Positions 1 to 12,303 of a stretch of 64,000 nucleotides of DNA are shown in pieces (the first letter of the stretch is position 1; every line of letters starts with the position of its first letter). The stretch is from assembly GCA_012295275.1 (NCBI GenBank), contig CM022677.1, forward strand, positions 5,083,597-5,147,596, written 5' to 3'. Source of the DNA: Chrysomallon squamiferum. Its lineage: Eukaryota; Mollusca; Gastropoda; Neomphalida; Peltospiridae. A model generated the notes under the pieces. The model searched no databases and was not told where the DNA came from. It worked only from the letters and a program-made list of their open reading frames with translations. Position numbers and translations under genes: made by a program.

Positions 1-428
1 TCTTACCAAGTGAAAACAGTGTTGAGCAAATGTCAGAAAACTCTCTCATTTGTAAAAATACTCCACACAAAAATCATAAAGAAGTAAGACCTTAAGTTTA
101 AAACATAATAGATTTGAGATCTGAGGTTTGGTAAGTAAGCTCAGAGCTACATTTCTTAAACCACCACTAAGTATTACTGAATCACAGTGTAAATGTATTA
201 TGTGGCTGGGCACAGAAGGCAGGGTTTTACACACAGATGATAATATTTTAAAGGGTATTGTATATATTCCACCAGAGAATTCTTGTTATTCAAAAGAATA
301 TAGTTCAACATGATCTGTCTTACTGGTGACTTCAACAGCTGATGATAATGATTTTATTATTATGGAAGAAAATGAATAGAGTGGTTTAATCACTGATGAT
401 GTATTTGAACTTGAACTTGTTAAATATA
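1..428 (+). pseudogene. LINE ORF2 endonuclease fragment (duplicate A)
   Basis: This is a decayed piece of a non-LTR retrotransposon endonuclease domain. Short translated blocks such as IVYIPPENSCYS and, in the second copy, ICLIGDFNS resemble the exo/endo-phosphatase core of LINE ORF2, where GDFN is a conserved motif. The reading frame is broken several times. The same sequence occurs near 24690-25135, in the same orientation and also directly before a piggyBac end, which helps to identify it. The window begins inside the element, so its 5' part is not visible. Confidence 0.7.
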
Positions 429-799
429 TTAACCCTTTGAACCTGCAGGGCAGTTTTCCAGCCTGACCATATAGTATATGTGTTACAGTCAATGTGTCAA
501 ACCAGTCATTTGGCCAGATGACTGAAAATGAGTGCCCTCAGTTTGACAGATTGCCTGATAAGGAATTTTGAATTCAGTCAATATGTCAAGTATTGTAAAA
601 AAATATATTTTGTGTTTGTTCTTTTCATGTTTTGTTTTTATTTTGTACTAAAGAGCCTGTGACCTTTGTGAACAGTTCTTACAACTGTTTATTTTACATC
701 TGCTTTGAACTTAGTTTCTTTGTTTTGTACTAATCAGCTTGTGTCCTTAAAGCAACACTAAGATTACACTGCTTTGATAGCTCTGATGGGACTGTTGGT

Positions 800-2010
800 G
801 TTAAATTTGTTCGGTTTTGCAAGAACTCGAGTTTCAATGCTGGAATAAAACAGTCACCTTATACAACCTTATTTGGCATCAAAAACAGGATTGGTTTGAC
901 TTCCTCATCATTACTGCATGATGTTATCCAGAGAACCTCTACCAGAAACCACTCAACCTCTACCAGAAACAACTCAACCTCTACCAGAAACAACTCAACC
1001 TCTATCAGAAACAACTCAACCTCTACCAGAAACAACTCAACCTCTACCAGAAACAACTCTACCTCTACCAGAAACAATTCAACCTCTACCAGAAACAACT
1101 CAACCTCTATCAGAAACAACTCCACCTCTACCAGAAACAACTCAACCTCTACCAGAAACAACTCAACCTCTATCAGAAACAACTCAACCTCTATCAGAAA
1201 CAACTCAACCTCTACCAGAAACAACTCAACCTCTACCAGAAACAACTCAACCTCTATCAGAAACAACTCAACCTCTATCAGAAACAACTCAACCTCTACC
1301 AGAAACAACTCAACCTTTACCAGAAACAACTCAACCTCTATCAGAAACAACTCTACCTCTACAAGAAACAACTCAACCTCTACCTAAATGACTCAACCTC
1401 TATGAGAAATGACTCAACCTCTATCAGAAACAACTCAACCTGTATCTGAAACAACTCAACCTCTATCAGAAACGACTCAACCTCTACAAGAAAAAACTCA
1501 ACCTCTACCTGAAATAACTCTACCTCTACCAGAAACAACTCAACCATTGAGCAGCATAGACAAGAAAAGAAAACTTGCAATAGCTGGACAACAGAAACAA
1601 ACAAAGCATGTTGTTAAGCAGAGTTGTGTGATTATGAATGATGGTGCTGTTGTGATAAAGTAGCTGTGCCGATTCCGTCTGTTGACAGGGGATGTGGTGA
1701 TCCCAGAAATATTCTTGTATTAGCTGAAGAAAACATACAATATACCACTGGTTGCCCTTCTGGTATTCTAAAACAGAAATATAGTCGACACCAGTTTGAT
1801 TTATGTCCTCAGAGACTCCTGAGTGAATCTGACATGAACAGTTTGTCACTTCGTCAAGTCAACAAAAAGGAGTCACAACACGGTGGTGAGGGTTTTGTCA
1901 AGTGCAAATGGTCCTAAAAGATGTCGGAGTAAGAGATGTGCTTGTTTAAAAATAATGTTTAGTGTAACAGCAGATGTCACAACAGTGTAAATTGTTTAAA
2001 TAAATGAAGT
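800..2010 (+). pseudogene. KRBA2/SCAND3-like integrase C-terminal tail (duplicate A)
   Basis: Three blocks in order resemble the C-terminal part of KRBA2-like, transposon-derived integrase proteins. First is a region around 800-930 equivalent to GLTSLSLPHDVIKKL in the other copy. Then comes a long repeat of the heptapeptide ETTQPLP. Last is VPIPSVDRGCGDPRNIL with YSRHQFDLCPQRLLS (about 1664-1840), followed by a cysteine-rich end with KRCAC and CNSRCHNSVNC (about 1917-2005). The family assignment is from memory of those motifs. The frame is broken between blocks and no catalytic core is present, so this is a tail fragment. It lies inside the piggyBac element and upstream of the transposase. 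Confidence 0.65.
938..1545 (+). repeat. 21 bp minisatellite encoding ETTQPLP (duplicate A)
   Basis: A tandem array with a 21-base period encodes ETTQPLP or ETTQPLS in one plus-strand frame. Because the unit is a multiple of three and lacks stops, two plus frames (STSTRNN type) and one minus frame (VEVELFL type) are also open. Those long open frames are by-products of the repeat. The array sits between the DVI block and the KKRKLA block of the integrase-like tail. The same array with a different copy number lies at 25530-26335. Confidence 0.9.
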
Positions 2011-2251
2011 ATGTATTATGTGTCACCAATGTATTACACTGGTAAATTTGTTGTTACATGTATTTGATTATTAAATACAGATGAAACATAGTTTAGTTAT
2101 TAGAAAACACCCAAGAAATACCCTTTAGTCATCTGGCCAAACAACTGGACACATTGACTGTAGCATATATACCTGCTCGTATTCTCAGCCATACTTCTGG
2201 CAGGAAGCTTCGATAATGTTTTTGCAAACAATTGCAGTTTTTGGAGTAAAC

Positions 2252-3505
2252 ATGAGCAGTAAGAAAGTGACAACCAAGCAGGCATTACAAATGATAATGT
2301 CAGATTCTGAGGATGAGGATGAAGTGTTGGAATGTGAAATAATAGTGATTTTGAAAGTGAAGAGTGTGACGATGATGTTGTCAATGATACAAATAATAAA
2401 AACATGAATGCAAATGAAGGTGAAAATGAAAATGATTCTGTTGATAATCACAGCCCAGATGGTGATGTTTTACAACCTGTTGGGGGGTTGTGGTTGTGGT
2501 AGAGGATGCGGTCATTGAGATGTGCAACAGAATTCTCAGCCTCTTTGTTTTTGAAACTAAGAATATGTCAGAGAAGCAAAACCTCACATTAGTATTCTAA
2601 ATCCTTTAGTTCTCAGGCTTTGTCACCAACAGAGATAAAAACATTTTTTTGCTCTCAAGTAGCAATGGAAATGCTTATTCACAAGGACCGCTTTGGACAA
2701 TTTTGGCGAGATACGGAAACTGTCTTGACCATCATGACTGCATTTCCACAGATTTTTAGCAATATGGTCTATGCTACATAGTGTAAATGTATTAGACCCG
2801 GAGCTAGACGAATCAGATAAGATTTACAAATCAAGGCCCATGTTCAGTCACTTATGGAAAAATTCAGGTTGCATTATATACCGAGAAGCAATCTGTTACC
2901 GGACAAGGGAATGATTCCGATAAAAAACTTCCAATCTATAAAATAGTATATCAAAGATAAACCGATAAAGTGTGATATCAAAACCTACCTAGTTTGTGAC
3001 AGTGAGAATGGCTACATTACAAATGCAGAAGTATATTCAGGTGGGAGGAAGGATGCTGAAAACATTGAAAATCTTAGTATGACTGGAAACCTTGTTATTT
3101 GTATGTTGGAACCGTTTCATGACCAGCATTACTGTGTGTTTACAGACTCTACACTAGTGTATATTTGTGTGAGTTTTTGCTGGAAAAGAGAGGAATCTGC
3201 CTAGTGGCCACTGCACTTACAAATCGCAAACTTTTTCAAAAAAAAATTTGATCAAAACATCAAATTTCAAAGTGCAGTTTGAACTATTGTTCAATGGAAC
3301 TGTAGCAGCAATTGTTTAGTGTGACAAAAAGCCCATTTATTTTGTAACTTCTGCATTTATAGCCCCCCCCCCCCCAGTACATGTACAAAGATATGATAGT
3401 AAAGAGCACAGAAGACTTCCTGTGGGATGTCTGAAAGCTGTCCAAAGTTACAATGTATAAAAATGAAAAACTTACCAAGCTGCATCAGGGCAGACGTCAT
3501 TACAA
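2252..3505 (+). pseudogene. piggyBac transposase, duplicate A (broken)
   Basis: A possible start at 2252 opens an acidic N-terminus (SDSEDEDE) typical of piggyBac-derived transposases. Further along, pieces of the DDE domain are readable: the block around ELDPQLDKS (near 2790), the segment with FHDQHYCVFT (near 3110), and LCEFLLEKRG followed by TALTN (near 3160-3220). The frame changes repeatedly and the C-terminal cysteine-rich region is missing. The better preserved relative is at 26655-28449. It is certainly non-functional as it stands. Confidence 0.75.
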
Positions 3506-4170
3506 AAACATCTGGGAAGAAACCCACCTACATAAGAAGATATAAACAATATGGTGGAAACATATTGAAAGCTGACTTGAAGTATAAAGAGAATCCATAT
3601 AAACAAACACTAAATAGAGCTGTTAGGGAATAAGGATATCTATTAAACAAAAACTGAAAATACTAAAAACTTCAAATCCCAAAGAGTATTTGTCAATTCT
3701 GAACAACTGTAAGCAGAGATGGTCAACTGATTCTTTATTTCATTTTTTCAAAACTCTTAATAGCAATGTTGATGAAACATGTAGCACAATAGAAGAATTA
3801 CTCAAGGACAAGAAACTACTAATGATGTTTTGAACAAGTCTCATTCAGCCGAGGAAATATCTGGAGCAGTAAACAGACTGCACTGTCATTGACCAGCTGG
3901 AGAAGATTTTATTATTAATGACTATATTAAGTATACTGCTAATGTTATGTTACATTTATATGTTCTGCTATTATTGACTCAGCAATTATACCATCCGATT
4001 GGTTAGTGGGACTCCTCAAACCAATATAAAAAATAAAGGAGCTCGAAATGACCCTGAAAATTATACATTATTAAATTATTAAGCTGTTCAGGTAAATTTT
4101 TTACATCTCTTCTTAATTCTAGATGAAATAAGTATGCAGATGAAACAAACCTGATTTTAGAAAATATGAT
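3506..4170 (+). pseudogene. LINE ORF2 reverse-transcriptase N-terminal fragment (duplicate A)
   Basis: Sequence encoding RRYKQYGG, then LNRAVRE, then EDFIINDYIKYTAN and IIP/PSDW-type blocks corresponds to the region between the endonuclease and the fingers of a LINE reverse transcriptase. Several stops and shifts interrupt it. It continues with a degraded LLSCSGK-like block near 4080. The same blocks are at about 28630-29630 in the other copy. The junction with piggyBac at 3505 is a deletion scar, not a transposon end. Confidence 0.65.
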
Positions 4171-4236
4171 GCTTCTTCTTCTTTTATTTTAAAATATAGA
4201 ATGTTACAACAAAATAATCAGGTTTGTATAAAAGTA

Positions 4237-4344
<108 letters not shown>

Positions 4345-4929
4345 AATGCAGTGTATGACACAAGATTCTAATGTATATTACACAATGCAACTTCCTACAT
4401 TAAATTAAATTAAACTTCACTGGGTTTAGAATAATAAGAAATCAAATTCACCTGTTCAGTTTCTTTTCTCTTTTCCCGTGGCAGCAAACTTTATCCTCAG
4501 CACTGGACAGCACCTTCTGCTGAAACAACTTCACTAGCCAACATCAGTTATTGCATTCTCAAAAAAATACAAAAATAATAATAATAAAAATAATAAACTG
4601 TTATAAATAAATAACTAATGTTTCTGTTATTATTAAAATTTAAATTGTACTGGTACCACTTACTGGATTATTCAGACATAAAGGGGTGCGTGATATCTTT
4701 GGTATATTTTGTATAATCATTATAAAGATAATGATGATAATGGTATTAATTTAATTAATTAAAAAAACAATAGCAAATAAATTATTATTATTATGGTATT
4801 TTACAATCAGTAAAGAGTTGTTACTATAAAATTTATTTCACTTTCTCTAAGAAAGAAAAATAAGATAAAAATCTCACAACTTTGAATTGTGCAGTCTGCA
4901 GTTTCTATACAGCTGATTCATCCTTCTCC

Positions 4930-5480
4930 ATGATGTAAATTTCCTTTCTAGACATCAGCTGAATAATATAGCAATTACCTGTATAAAAGATTTATCATTA
5001 ATTGGTAAACAAAGATTTTAGCAATTCCAAAATGAACATGACACTTTTTTTGTTTTTGTTTATCAATCTACATTTGTCTGATAAATGCATTTTTGTCTGT
5101 TTATTATCATTCATGCAATATGTCTCTCTCACACATAATCACACACATACGAATGCATGCTCACACACAAACACACACACACGCACGCACGCACACACAC
5201 AAACACACATATAAACTAATTAAAACCCTGTTGAGAGGTTTCTGAAAACATTCTAACACAGGCCTGACACATTACTTGACACCAGACTGTTCACATTATC
5301 AATAGTCTCTTGTATCCCTTCTTACCAGCATCAGCTTGTTTTCACAAAACCGCAGACTTCAGTGGTGCTCTGACCTTTTCTTCTTGTTCCTGTCCATGCT
5401 GAATGTAGTATCCCAGCAGCACTTGCACTCTACAGAGTGATTCTGGTCAGTGATTGTGTAGCTTGATGAGAAATTTATAA
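4930..5480 (-). pseudogene. exon-like unit, copy 1 of 3 (unidentified coiled-coil related)
   Basis: On the minus strand short conserved peptides are readable, including CRVQVLL, APLKSAVL and KQADAG, followed by GYKRLLIM. These match the better copy at 53400-54070 (plus strand), and the end matches 31785-32025 (minus strand). In this copy a middle portion of several hundred bases is deleted, so KQADAGK is joined directly to GYKRL. The frame contains stops. I do not recognise the protein; conservation across the three copies is the only reason to think it was coding. Confidence 0.4.
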
Positions 5481-5653
5481 TGTCAACCGGGTACATTATC
5501 AGTAGATACAGATGTAAATAGTTTTGGATGTCTTAGTATTAGTCACATTATCTGCATAAGGCACCTACTTCAAAAAATAATCATTTTAGTAGTGTTTTGT
5601 GCATGGAGATTGTACAGTGTATTAGTATCGTTTGTGATTATGGTTATAAACTA

Positions 5654-5716
<63 letters not shown>

Positions 5717-6080
5717 TAAATGTTATTATAACAAATAATTTTATTAATATTTTACAGTGTCTGTATATGAAATAAATTGGTCATATTTTTCTTAAATATT
5801 TATTCATCATTACTTGTTTTTAATGTTAACTTTAAGCTATACAGGTATTTAGTTTAAATAATATGAAAGCATTTAGGGCCCCACCGATTATAAACTTTAA
5901 TATGGTTAAAAAAAGTATTTAATGGATAGAGGAAGTCAGCAATTTAACATAAATCTTTAAAAAAAATAAATCGTAAATTAGCTGACAGAAAACAACCTGC
6001 CAAACAAAATCAGTCTATTTTCTTTTAATAGTTTTATTAGTAAATAAAAAAAAATAAAAAAAAATAAAAATAAAAATAAA

Positions 6081-6137
<57 letters not shown>

Positions 6138-6948
6138 AATAAATAAAAATTGTTTGTGAGTTGACATATAGATGTTGTGTGGTGTTTACTTTGGTGTGTG
6201 CTACACAAGTCATTTTATTTTAAAACAAATTTCATTACTGGCCACACAAAATTTTCTGATACATCATACAGTGATTGGTAAAACAAAATTAAGACTAAAC
6301 ACATAGTTAAAAAAAATAAATAAATAAATAAAACACATAGTTAAAAAAAATAAATAAATAAATAAAAAAATAAATAAAATAAATAAATATTATTCCCGAA
6401 TAAAAAATAAAAAATAAATAAATATTATTCCCGAATAAGATGGCTGCCATCAGGTGGCTGTGATGTTTAAATTATAATTAAATAAAAAAAAAAAATCCAA
6501 TCTCATTAACAACTATAATAATAAATAGTACTACCTGTCTGCTTCACAAAATGAAATACTTTAAGCAACTTTTTTGTTGCATGATAATGCGATTACACCA
6601 ATTCTGTAGAAGATTCTTCAAATCCCGACAATCCTCCCGCATTTTCCCGAAAATACAATCCTAAAAAAAAGAAAGAAAAAGAATTCAAAACAAATAAATA
6701 AAATAAAAGAACATAACAACCTTTCTTAAAATATACTCGATGTGGTTCTTTTTTTATTATTATTATTGTTATTTGTTGCTTTTTATTAGCCAATCATTGA
6801 CGTAAACTTCAAATAAACGGTGTTGTTATTTTACCCCCAACTTTTTCTTTCTTCTTCTTTTTTATTTATTTATATTTATGAAGGATATATTTCATCTTTT
6901 CAGGTGTCTTCTCCTGGTGTACTGAAATGTTAACTAAAAACATGTGAA

Positions 6949-7022
<74 letters not shown>
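5481..7022. other. Gene-free AT-rich stretch with AAT/AAAT/TG microsatellites
   Basis: No gene seen. It holds a TG tract (about 5656-5717), AAAT/AAT runs (6050-6150), two tandem copies of a roughly 45-base A-rich unit (6305-6400), two copies of a block containing tattcccgaata (6390-6436) and an ATT tract (6951-7021). Parts belong to the inverted duplication. Confidence 0.7.
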
Positions 7023-7023
<1 letters not shown>

Positions 7024-7647
7024 ATAAAAACATGTGAACGTAAATACAACAAACAGCGAAGTAAAAAAGATATGTACTTAAGAGAAAAAAGAGTGTGGCT
7101 GACTATACTGATTTCGACTGCCTATATTAATGTTAAGAAAATTGTTAGATTTGATTAGTAAAATAGAAAAACGTAGAAACCTCTACCAAACAAAAGAGAG
7201 AAAAAGTAAACCAAAAATAAATAAATCACACTCCACGTTCACACACAGGTACCTGCACTGTCACGAGAGATAGTAGGAATTAGTCTCACTTTCACTTTTA
7301 TTGTTTTCAATATTTCCTAATTTTCGTTGCTTCTAAACCAATGAAATTATTTTGATAACAAAAACTATTAAAATAAGCTATGGTTTTCTTCAAAACGATT
7401 GCGTTTTTCAGCCATTGTTCTCAATGTAAAAATGACGAAACAATTTTCATCTAAAGATTTGCAGTGACGTATAAAGATCGGCGGGAAATATAAATATGTC
7501 GACTAGACATATCTGAGATCTATCTTGAAAAAAGATCAAACCCAACGTTAGGCCTATAATTCCCACATTTCTAACTACCGTCAGTGTTTTGCACGCACAC
7601 GCACAGTCATATACAAATTCTATTTTAAGCAAGATTTATGTATGTAT

Positions 7648-7678
<31 letters not shown>

Positions 7679-8305
7679 TAAAATGATCATAATATCTGTA
7701 TGTGAAATTTTAATGAGAAAACGTAGTACAATAATTCTTCTTGTATAATTCTTCAAATAGTATATTATTTGATTTAAGATACAACTGTAGCTGTTATTTA
7801 AGAAGCTTTACAAGACAGCTTAGAAATTTAATAATCTGTAATTAACCGCATTATTTTGAATCAACCTTAGAAAAAGAATGGGAAATAGTGAATGCAAAAT
7901 GGGCTATAGACATAGAGATTTCAGCAGTTGTTATCTACGTCAAAATATCCACACACACACACACACACATACACACATACACACACACATATTTATATAT
8001 GTGATTGATATTTTTAAAATATATTTATGCATATACTTAGAATTAGAAAACGCGTTGGCTTAGGAATTTTATTTTATTCTCAAAAATAATCATTTTCTAA
8101 TTTCATTCGAATTTATTTAATCTGCTCCGGTTGAAATTTAAGTCCAATTCGCTAGTTTTCCGCTGTTTTTCACTGAACATTTATTCATCTATATAAAACT
8201 GTTTTAAAATTGAATACAGAAGCATTCGGGATTGTACAGAAATAAACTTCTAGAACAATGCATTTATAAATCTTTTTTAAATATTTCAAAAACTGTTTAC
8301 ATAGT

Positions 8306-8336
<31 letters not shown>

Positions 8337-8558
8337 TGTATCTATAAATAAAAGTGTAAGCTCTCAAAACATTATTTTACAAACACACTACCGCACTGGC
8401 TGCTACACCATCATATTTTGTATACACAAGAATGTATATCGCCAAATATAACAATATCGTTATTAAACCTGCTTTTTTTTCTAACAAAAAGTTCGCATCA
8501 TTGAATGATGTTGTATTGAATGTTCTGTTACAGTTGCCCCCCTTTGCAAAAGTGTGCA

Positions 8559-8590
<32 letters not shown>

Positions 8591-9330
8591 CTAGTGATAA
8601 TATAGGCAATATAGATGAACATTATTAATTAGATAATGTATTTATTTATCATTTTTATTATTAGTAGTAGTAGTATTACAACTACTACTATTATTATATT
8701 AATTATTAAAATAAATCATGTAGACTGTCTAAAACATTTTTATGAGGATGCTAATGATTTACCGTTTAATTTTTATTTTCTCTTGGAAGTGAACACCTTC
8801 CAGTATTTCTTATGTTTAATGTCATTATTCTTAAAGCAGGAAAATTTGTAATTCACTTGCTATAACATGAACAGAAGTTTAAATGTTTAACAACAAGTGT
8901 AAAGAAAGCTAACAAAGAGTTGAGAAATGGAAAAGTGATCAGTTAATTTTAACTGAATTCTTTCAGTGGCTGTTTTCATTTGTCACCGGTAATCTATGTT
9001 TAGTTACAACGGGAAGATCTACGTTGTTCAATGCCACCGAGAGATGTCCTGTCCGTCTCTTTACAATAATCTCTTACGTCTACAAATCGTGCTGGGGATG
9101 GGTATTGAAATTACTTCTTAATTTTGTTATACTTCACAAATCGGCAAATGGATCATTGAAAATAAGTTGCTGAAAGATTGATGTTCATCAAACACAGAGA
9201 TATACATAGATATAGAGACCAGGATGAATTACATTTAGTTGTAAACTGACGGACATGTTGGATGAAGCGAAAGGGATCAGAGATGATTTGATGCCTTTTT
9301 GTTTGACGGATAAATAGACCGAGCAAGAGA
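7023..9330. other. Gene-free AT-rich stretch
   Basis: I see no gene in this stretch. Small simple repeats are present: GATA (7650-7678), CA (7951-7990), a T run (8311-8337) and TA (8563-8590). The short open frames here have low-complexity or hydrophobic translations typical of AT-rich noncoding DNA. Confidence 0.55.
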
Positions 9331-9349
9331 CCTTCATATGGATTAATAG

Positions 9350-9600
9350 GAAGATAGATATATATACCGTAGATAGATAAACAGACAGACAGATAGATAT
9401 ATATACCGTAGATAGATAAACAGATAGATTAGATAGACTGAAAATTAAACAGGTTGATATGACCCTGTCAAAGTTTGTATTGAGGAAGATAGATATATAT
9501 ACCGTAGATAGATAAACAGACAGACAGATAGATCTGATAGACTGAAAATGAAACAGGCTGATATGACCCTGTAAAAGTTTGTATTGAGTTAATACAAAAA
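9350..9600. repeat. GATA-rich tandem repeat
   Basis: A block containing gatatatataccgtagatag occurs three times (near 9355, 9398 and 9489), separated by GATA/GACA runs. A longer piece around gatatgaccctgt is also duplicated (near 9455 and 9560). This is a short higher-order repeat of simple sequence. Confidence 0.8.
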
Positions 9601-9726
9601 TATCAGCCTGATCTGGCGCGCACTCAACTTTTCCTTTATAACATCTTACATTTCATCGATTATAGAGAAGACCTGAATACTGGGAAATATAGAGCGTACG
9701 TTCAGTTTATTTTAATTTTTTAAACT

Positions 9727-9771
<45 letters not shown>

Positions 9772-11740
9772 AACAAATAGAAGAAAACTCAAATTATATT
9801 CCATTATGTACACAAAGTTATCAAGTTTACTTTGTAAAACTATAAATCATAATATAAATCATAAACAAGTAAAAATAAGGTGATATTTTTAATTAAGGAT
9901 ACCGCTATTGACAGTCTAAATAATGTTTGTGAAAGAAATATATATCTAATAAAAATAGTTTAATAAACTTCAAAATGTTGATGAATTTCAGATTAATCAA
10001 ATTATTTCTCGTATATAAAAATAAAAGGTCAATTTAAATTTGATAATAAATTTTATTAAGCAAATTTGACAAACTTGAACTCAATTTTTTAATTAGAGTC
10101 ATTAACGGGTGTACATCAACGCAAGTTGTACAGTGTAATATACTTTACATTTCTTATTATAACTGAAGTTCTCTTACTACATTAGATATTAATATAACCG
10201 CTTCACCAGTCATAATCTATATAACAATGAAGCAGACACCGTAGTTGTCAGTCCTCCCTTTGTCAACAGCTAAAAACAACAACAACAACAGTAATAACAC
10301 CTTAATACTTTTATTTTTTATTTTGTTTTTATTTGTCTGTAAAAACAGAAGCTTCCTATATATGTTTGACGCTATTCTCTTAGTTTCATTAAAACTGTTC
10401 TGAGTGCGGATATAAAAATTACTTCTGATTTTTTATTAGGGCTCGTAAAGTTATCAGAGAAATCAGATTTATTCTTAGTGTATTGTTTCTGTCGAGATAA
10501 AAAATAAATACTTCTTTTTAAAAAAGTATATAATAAATGATAATAATGATTTATTTATAATGTAATTACATGAGAAATCGTGAACTTTTATCAAAACCAC
10601 AGTTAACTAAAGAATATCGCTATTTGCACTGATAATGTCACCCAAAAATAAGTCCCTTGTTTTATCATTATTATTTATATGGCATTTTAACATTATATTA
10701 ATTAGAGATTATCTGTTATATTATTGAATAAATATGGAATTTCATTCTCGATTATTAACTTACTTTTAGATGTGTTTAAGAAAAATTAATGATATATTCT
10801 TAATTACATAATTTGATAAATACTAGCTGAATTTTAGATTAATTATGTAATTTCATCTAGAGAGAGATGTAAATTGTGTCGCGGAATGTCATGTTACAGC
10901 GATCATAAAACACAATATCACATAGGAGGAAAATGTCCCAAAATAAATAGTTGGGTATTTTAAAGATGTTATTTGATTCAGATGGACATTTTTATATTTA
11001 ATCATATACAAATTATTTAAACATATAAAAATATATTTAATCATATAAAAATTATTTAAACATTAAAATATATTTAATCATATCAACATATATTTAATCA
11101 TATCAAAATATACTTAACTATTTCAAAATATATTTAATTATATCTGAATATATTTGTCTTAAACGTTTTATTTGCTACTATGTAGCCACATACTTACCTT
11201 CTAATTAACGGTTCATTTTGTAAACTCTTCAGAACATGAAATATGTTTCATTATTTTCTGCAAGTGATTATGTGCGTGTGTGCGTGTGTCTGTGTGTCCA
11301 TATCTATCTGTCTGTATAAAAATGTAATCGTATCTTATTTAAATTTATTTTGTCAATATGAATGTGTACGTAAAGTGCCTTTTGAAAACTGCGAATGTGA
11401 AAAAGGAAATAATTGTATTGAAATGTACGCAAACTAATAAAAATATGTTCCTTATATCAATTCAGGTCTTTTGTTTTATGATTTACAGTCAGCGATCAAG
11501 TGGGTTAAGAGAATTTACATTATCCTCACTTGAAGAAATCACAGTTGTTTTCACATCAGTGTTTACAATAATCATGTTCTGTGAAAAGGGATATATTTTC
11601 AGAGATAGGTTTGATGCTGAAGTGTGCACTTGTTTAACCAACACAGCATGTTTTTCTGAGACTATCGAGTTCAAGATTAATAAAGTGTAATGAAAATTAC
11701 AAATAACTTTTCTTGCGTTCAAATCCTATACTAAAATGCA
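9601..11740. other. Gene-free AT-rich stretch with ATT tract
   Basis: No gene seen. It holds an ATT tract (9731-9769), a short AAC run (10271-10289) and a cluster of near-identical atatatttaatcatat-like units (11000-11155). The open frame at 11358-11690 has no recognisable domain. Confidence 0.5.
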
Positions 11741-12075
11741 TTATTACTATTTCTATTAATATCACCATAGTTGCTGTCCTTGTTCCTAGCTTTGTTGCTG
11801 TAATTCTCATTATTGTTTAGCGCTTTTTATTAGTCATTACTTTCTGACTGTTAAATTGTATTATTGTAATTTCTATTAATGTCGCCGTCGTTGCCGTTGT
11901 ACCGGCATAGTTCCTAACGTAGTTATTAGAGTGCTTCTCGTTGTTCTTCTTTGTTTTTTATCACCTAGTATTATTATTTCTGAGCGTGCGCATCTTGTAT
12001 TAAAATATATTATTAATATATCTTTATCATTAGTGTTAACGTTGGAGACGCTGCTGTCGTACCTGTGTTGACAGT
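11740..12075 (+). repeat. ~125 bp unit array, left set (about 3 copies)
   Basis: A GC-richer motif of the form taatgtcgccgtcgttgccg recurs near 11757, 11877 and 12037, separated by AT-rich sequence with taaaatatattatta-like blocks. The same unit forms arrays at 49090-49760 (same orientation) and 51220-51960 (opposite orientation). No coding capacity is evident; minus-strand open frames here are not conserved between units. Confidence 0.6.
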
Positions 12076-12184
12076 GATTGCTCTTTTCTTTTTCCCAAAT
12101 CACTATTTTCTTTTTGAGGGCAACTAACTTGTCTGTTGAAGTGAGAATATTTTCGTTTTTACCTTGCATTCTACTATTTCTTTT

Positions 12185-12303
12185 ATTTTGGGATCACGTG
12201 GTTTTTCGCATTTTCTTAGTATGCCGTTCAAAATTTTGCGGCACACATAGGAAGATCTCGTGGCACACCTGTGTGCCGCGGCACACTGGTTGAGAATCAC
12301 TGA
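12185..12303. mobile_element. hAT-type non-autonomous element end
   Basis: The stretch ends with ctggttgagaatcactga, which resembles the terminal repeat of hAT elements (CAGTG..TTCTCAACC in reverse). Just before it is a perfect 16-base palindrome, gtgtgccgcggcacac (12271-12286). Related gtggcacac motifs precede it. The other end was not located. Confidence 0.5.

Larger units (their letters stand above)
433..3505 (+). mobile_element. piggyBac element, duplicate A, truncated at 3' end
   Basis: The left end is a TTAA target (429-432) followed by CCCTTTGAACC, the typical form of a piggyBac terminal repeat. Inside are an integrase-like coding tail (about 800-2010) and a broken piggyBac transposase (2252-3505). 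The right end is missing: near 3505 the transposase sequence runs directly into LINE reverse-transcriptase sequence. Compared with the copy at 25140-28619, an internal stretch covering the transposase C-terminus, the right terminal repeat and part of the LINE has been deleted. A C-run at 3363-3375 is an additional small expansion. Confidence 0.8.
4600..10260 (+). repeat. Left arm of a large imperfect inverted duplication
   Basis: Several separated blocks occur inverted in 50.4-54.7 kb. They are 4610-5000 with 54290-54660, the exon-like unit at 5215-5480 with 53460-54070, the segment around 6427 (aagatggctgccatca) with 52540, 6580-6650 with 52310-52400, 6786-6830 with 52130-52180, 9120-9210 with 51110-51180, and 10110-10240 with 50455-50580. 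Order is consistent along the arms, but spacing differs through insertions and deletions. Between the matching blocks lie simple repeats and unmatched AT-rich DNA. Confidence 0.7.

Noticed and set aside
859-1391. Long overlapping open frames on both strands
   Set aside because: They arise from a 21-base repeat with no stops in several frames; only the ETTQPLP frame agrees with the flanking integrase-like blocks.
5002-5214. Short plus-strand ORF ending in a His/Thr repeat
   Set aside because: Its end is a CA microsatellite and its start has no conserved partner in the duplicated copy.
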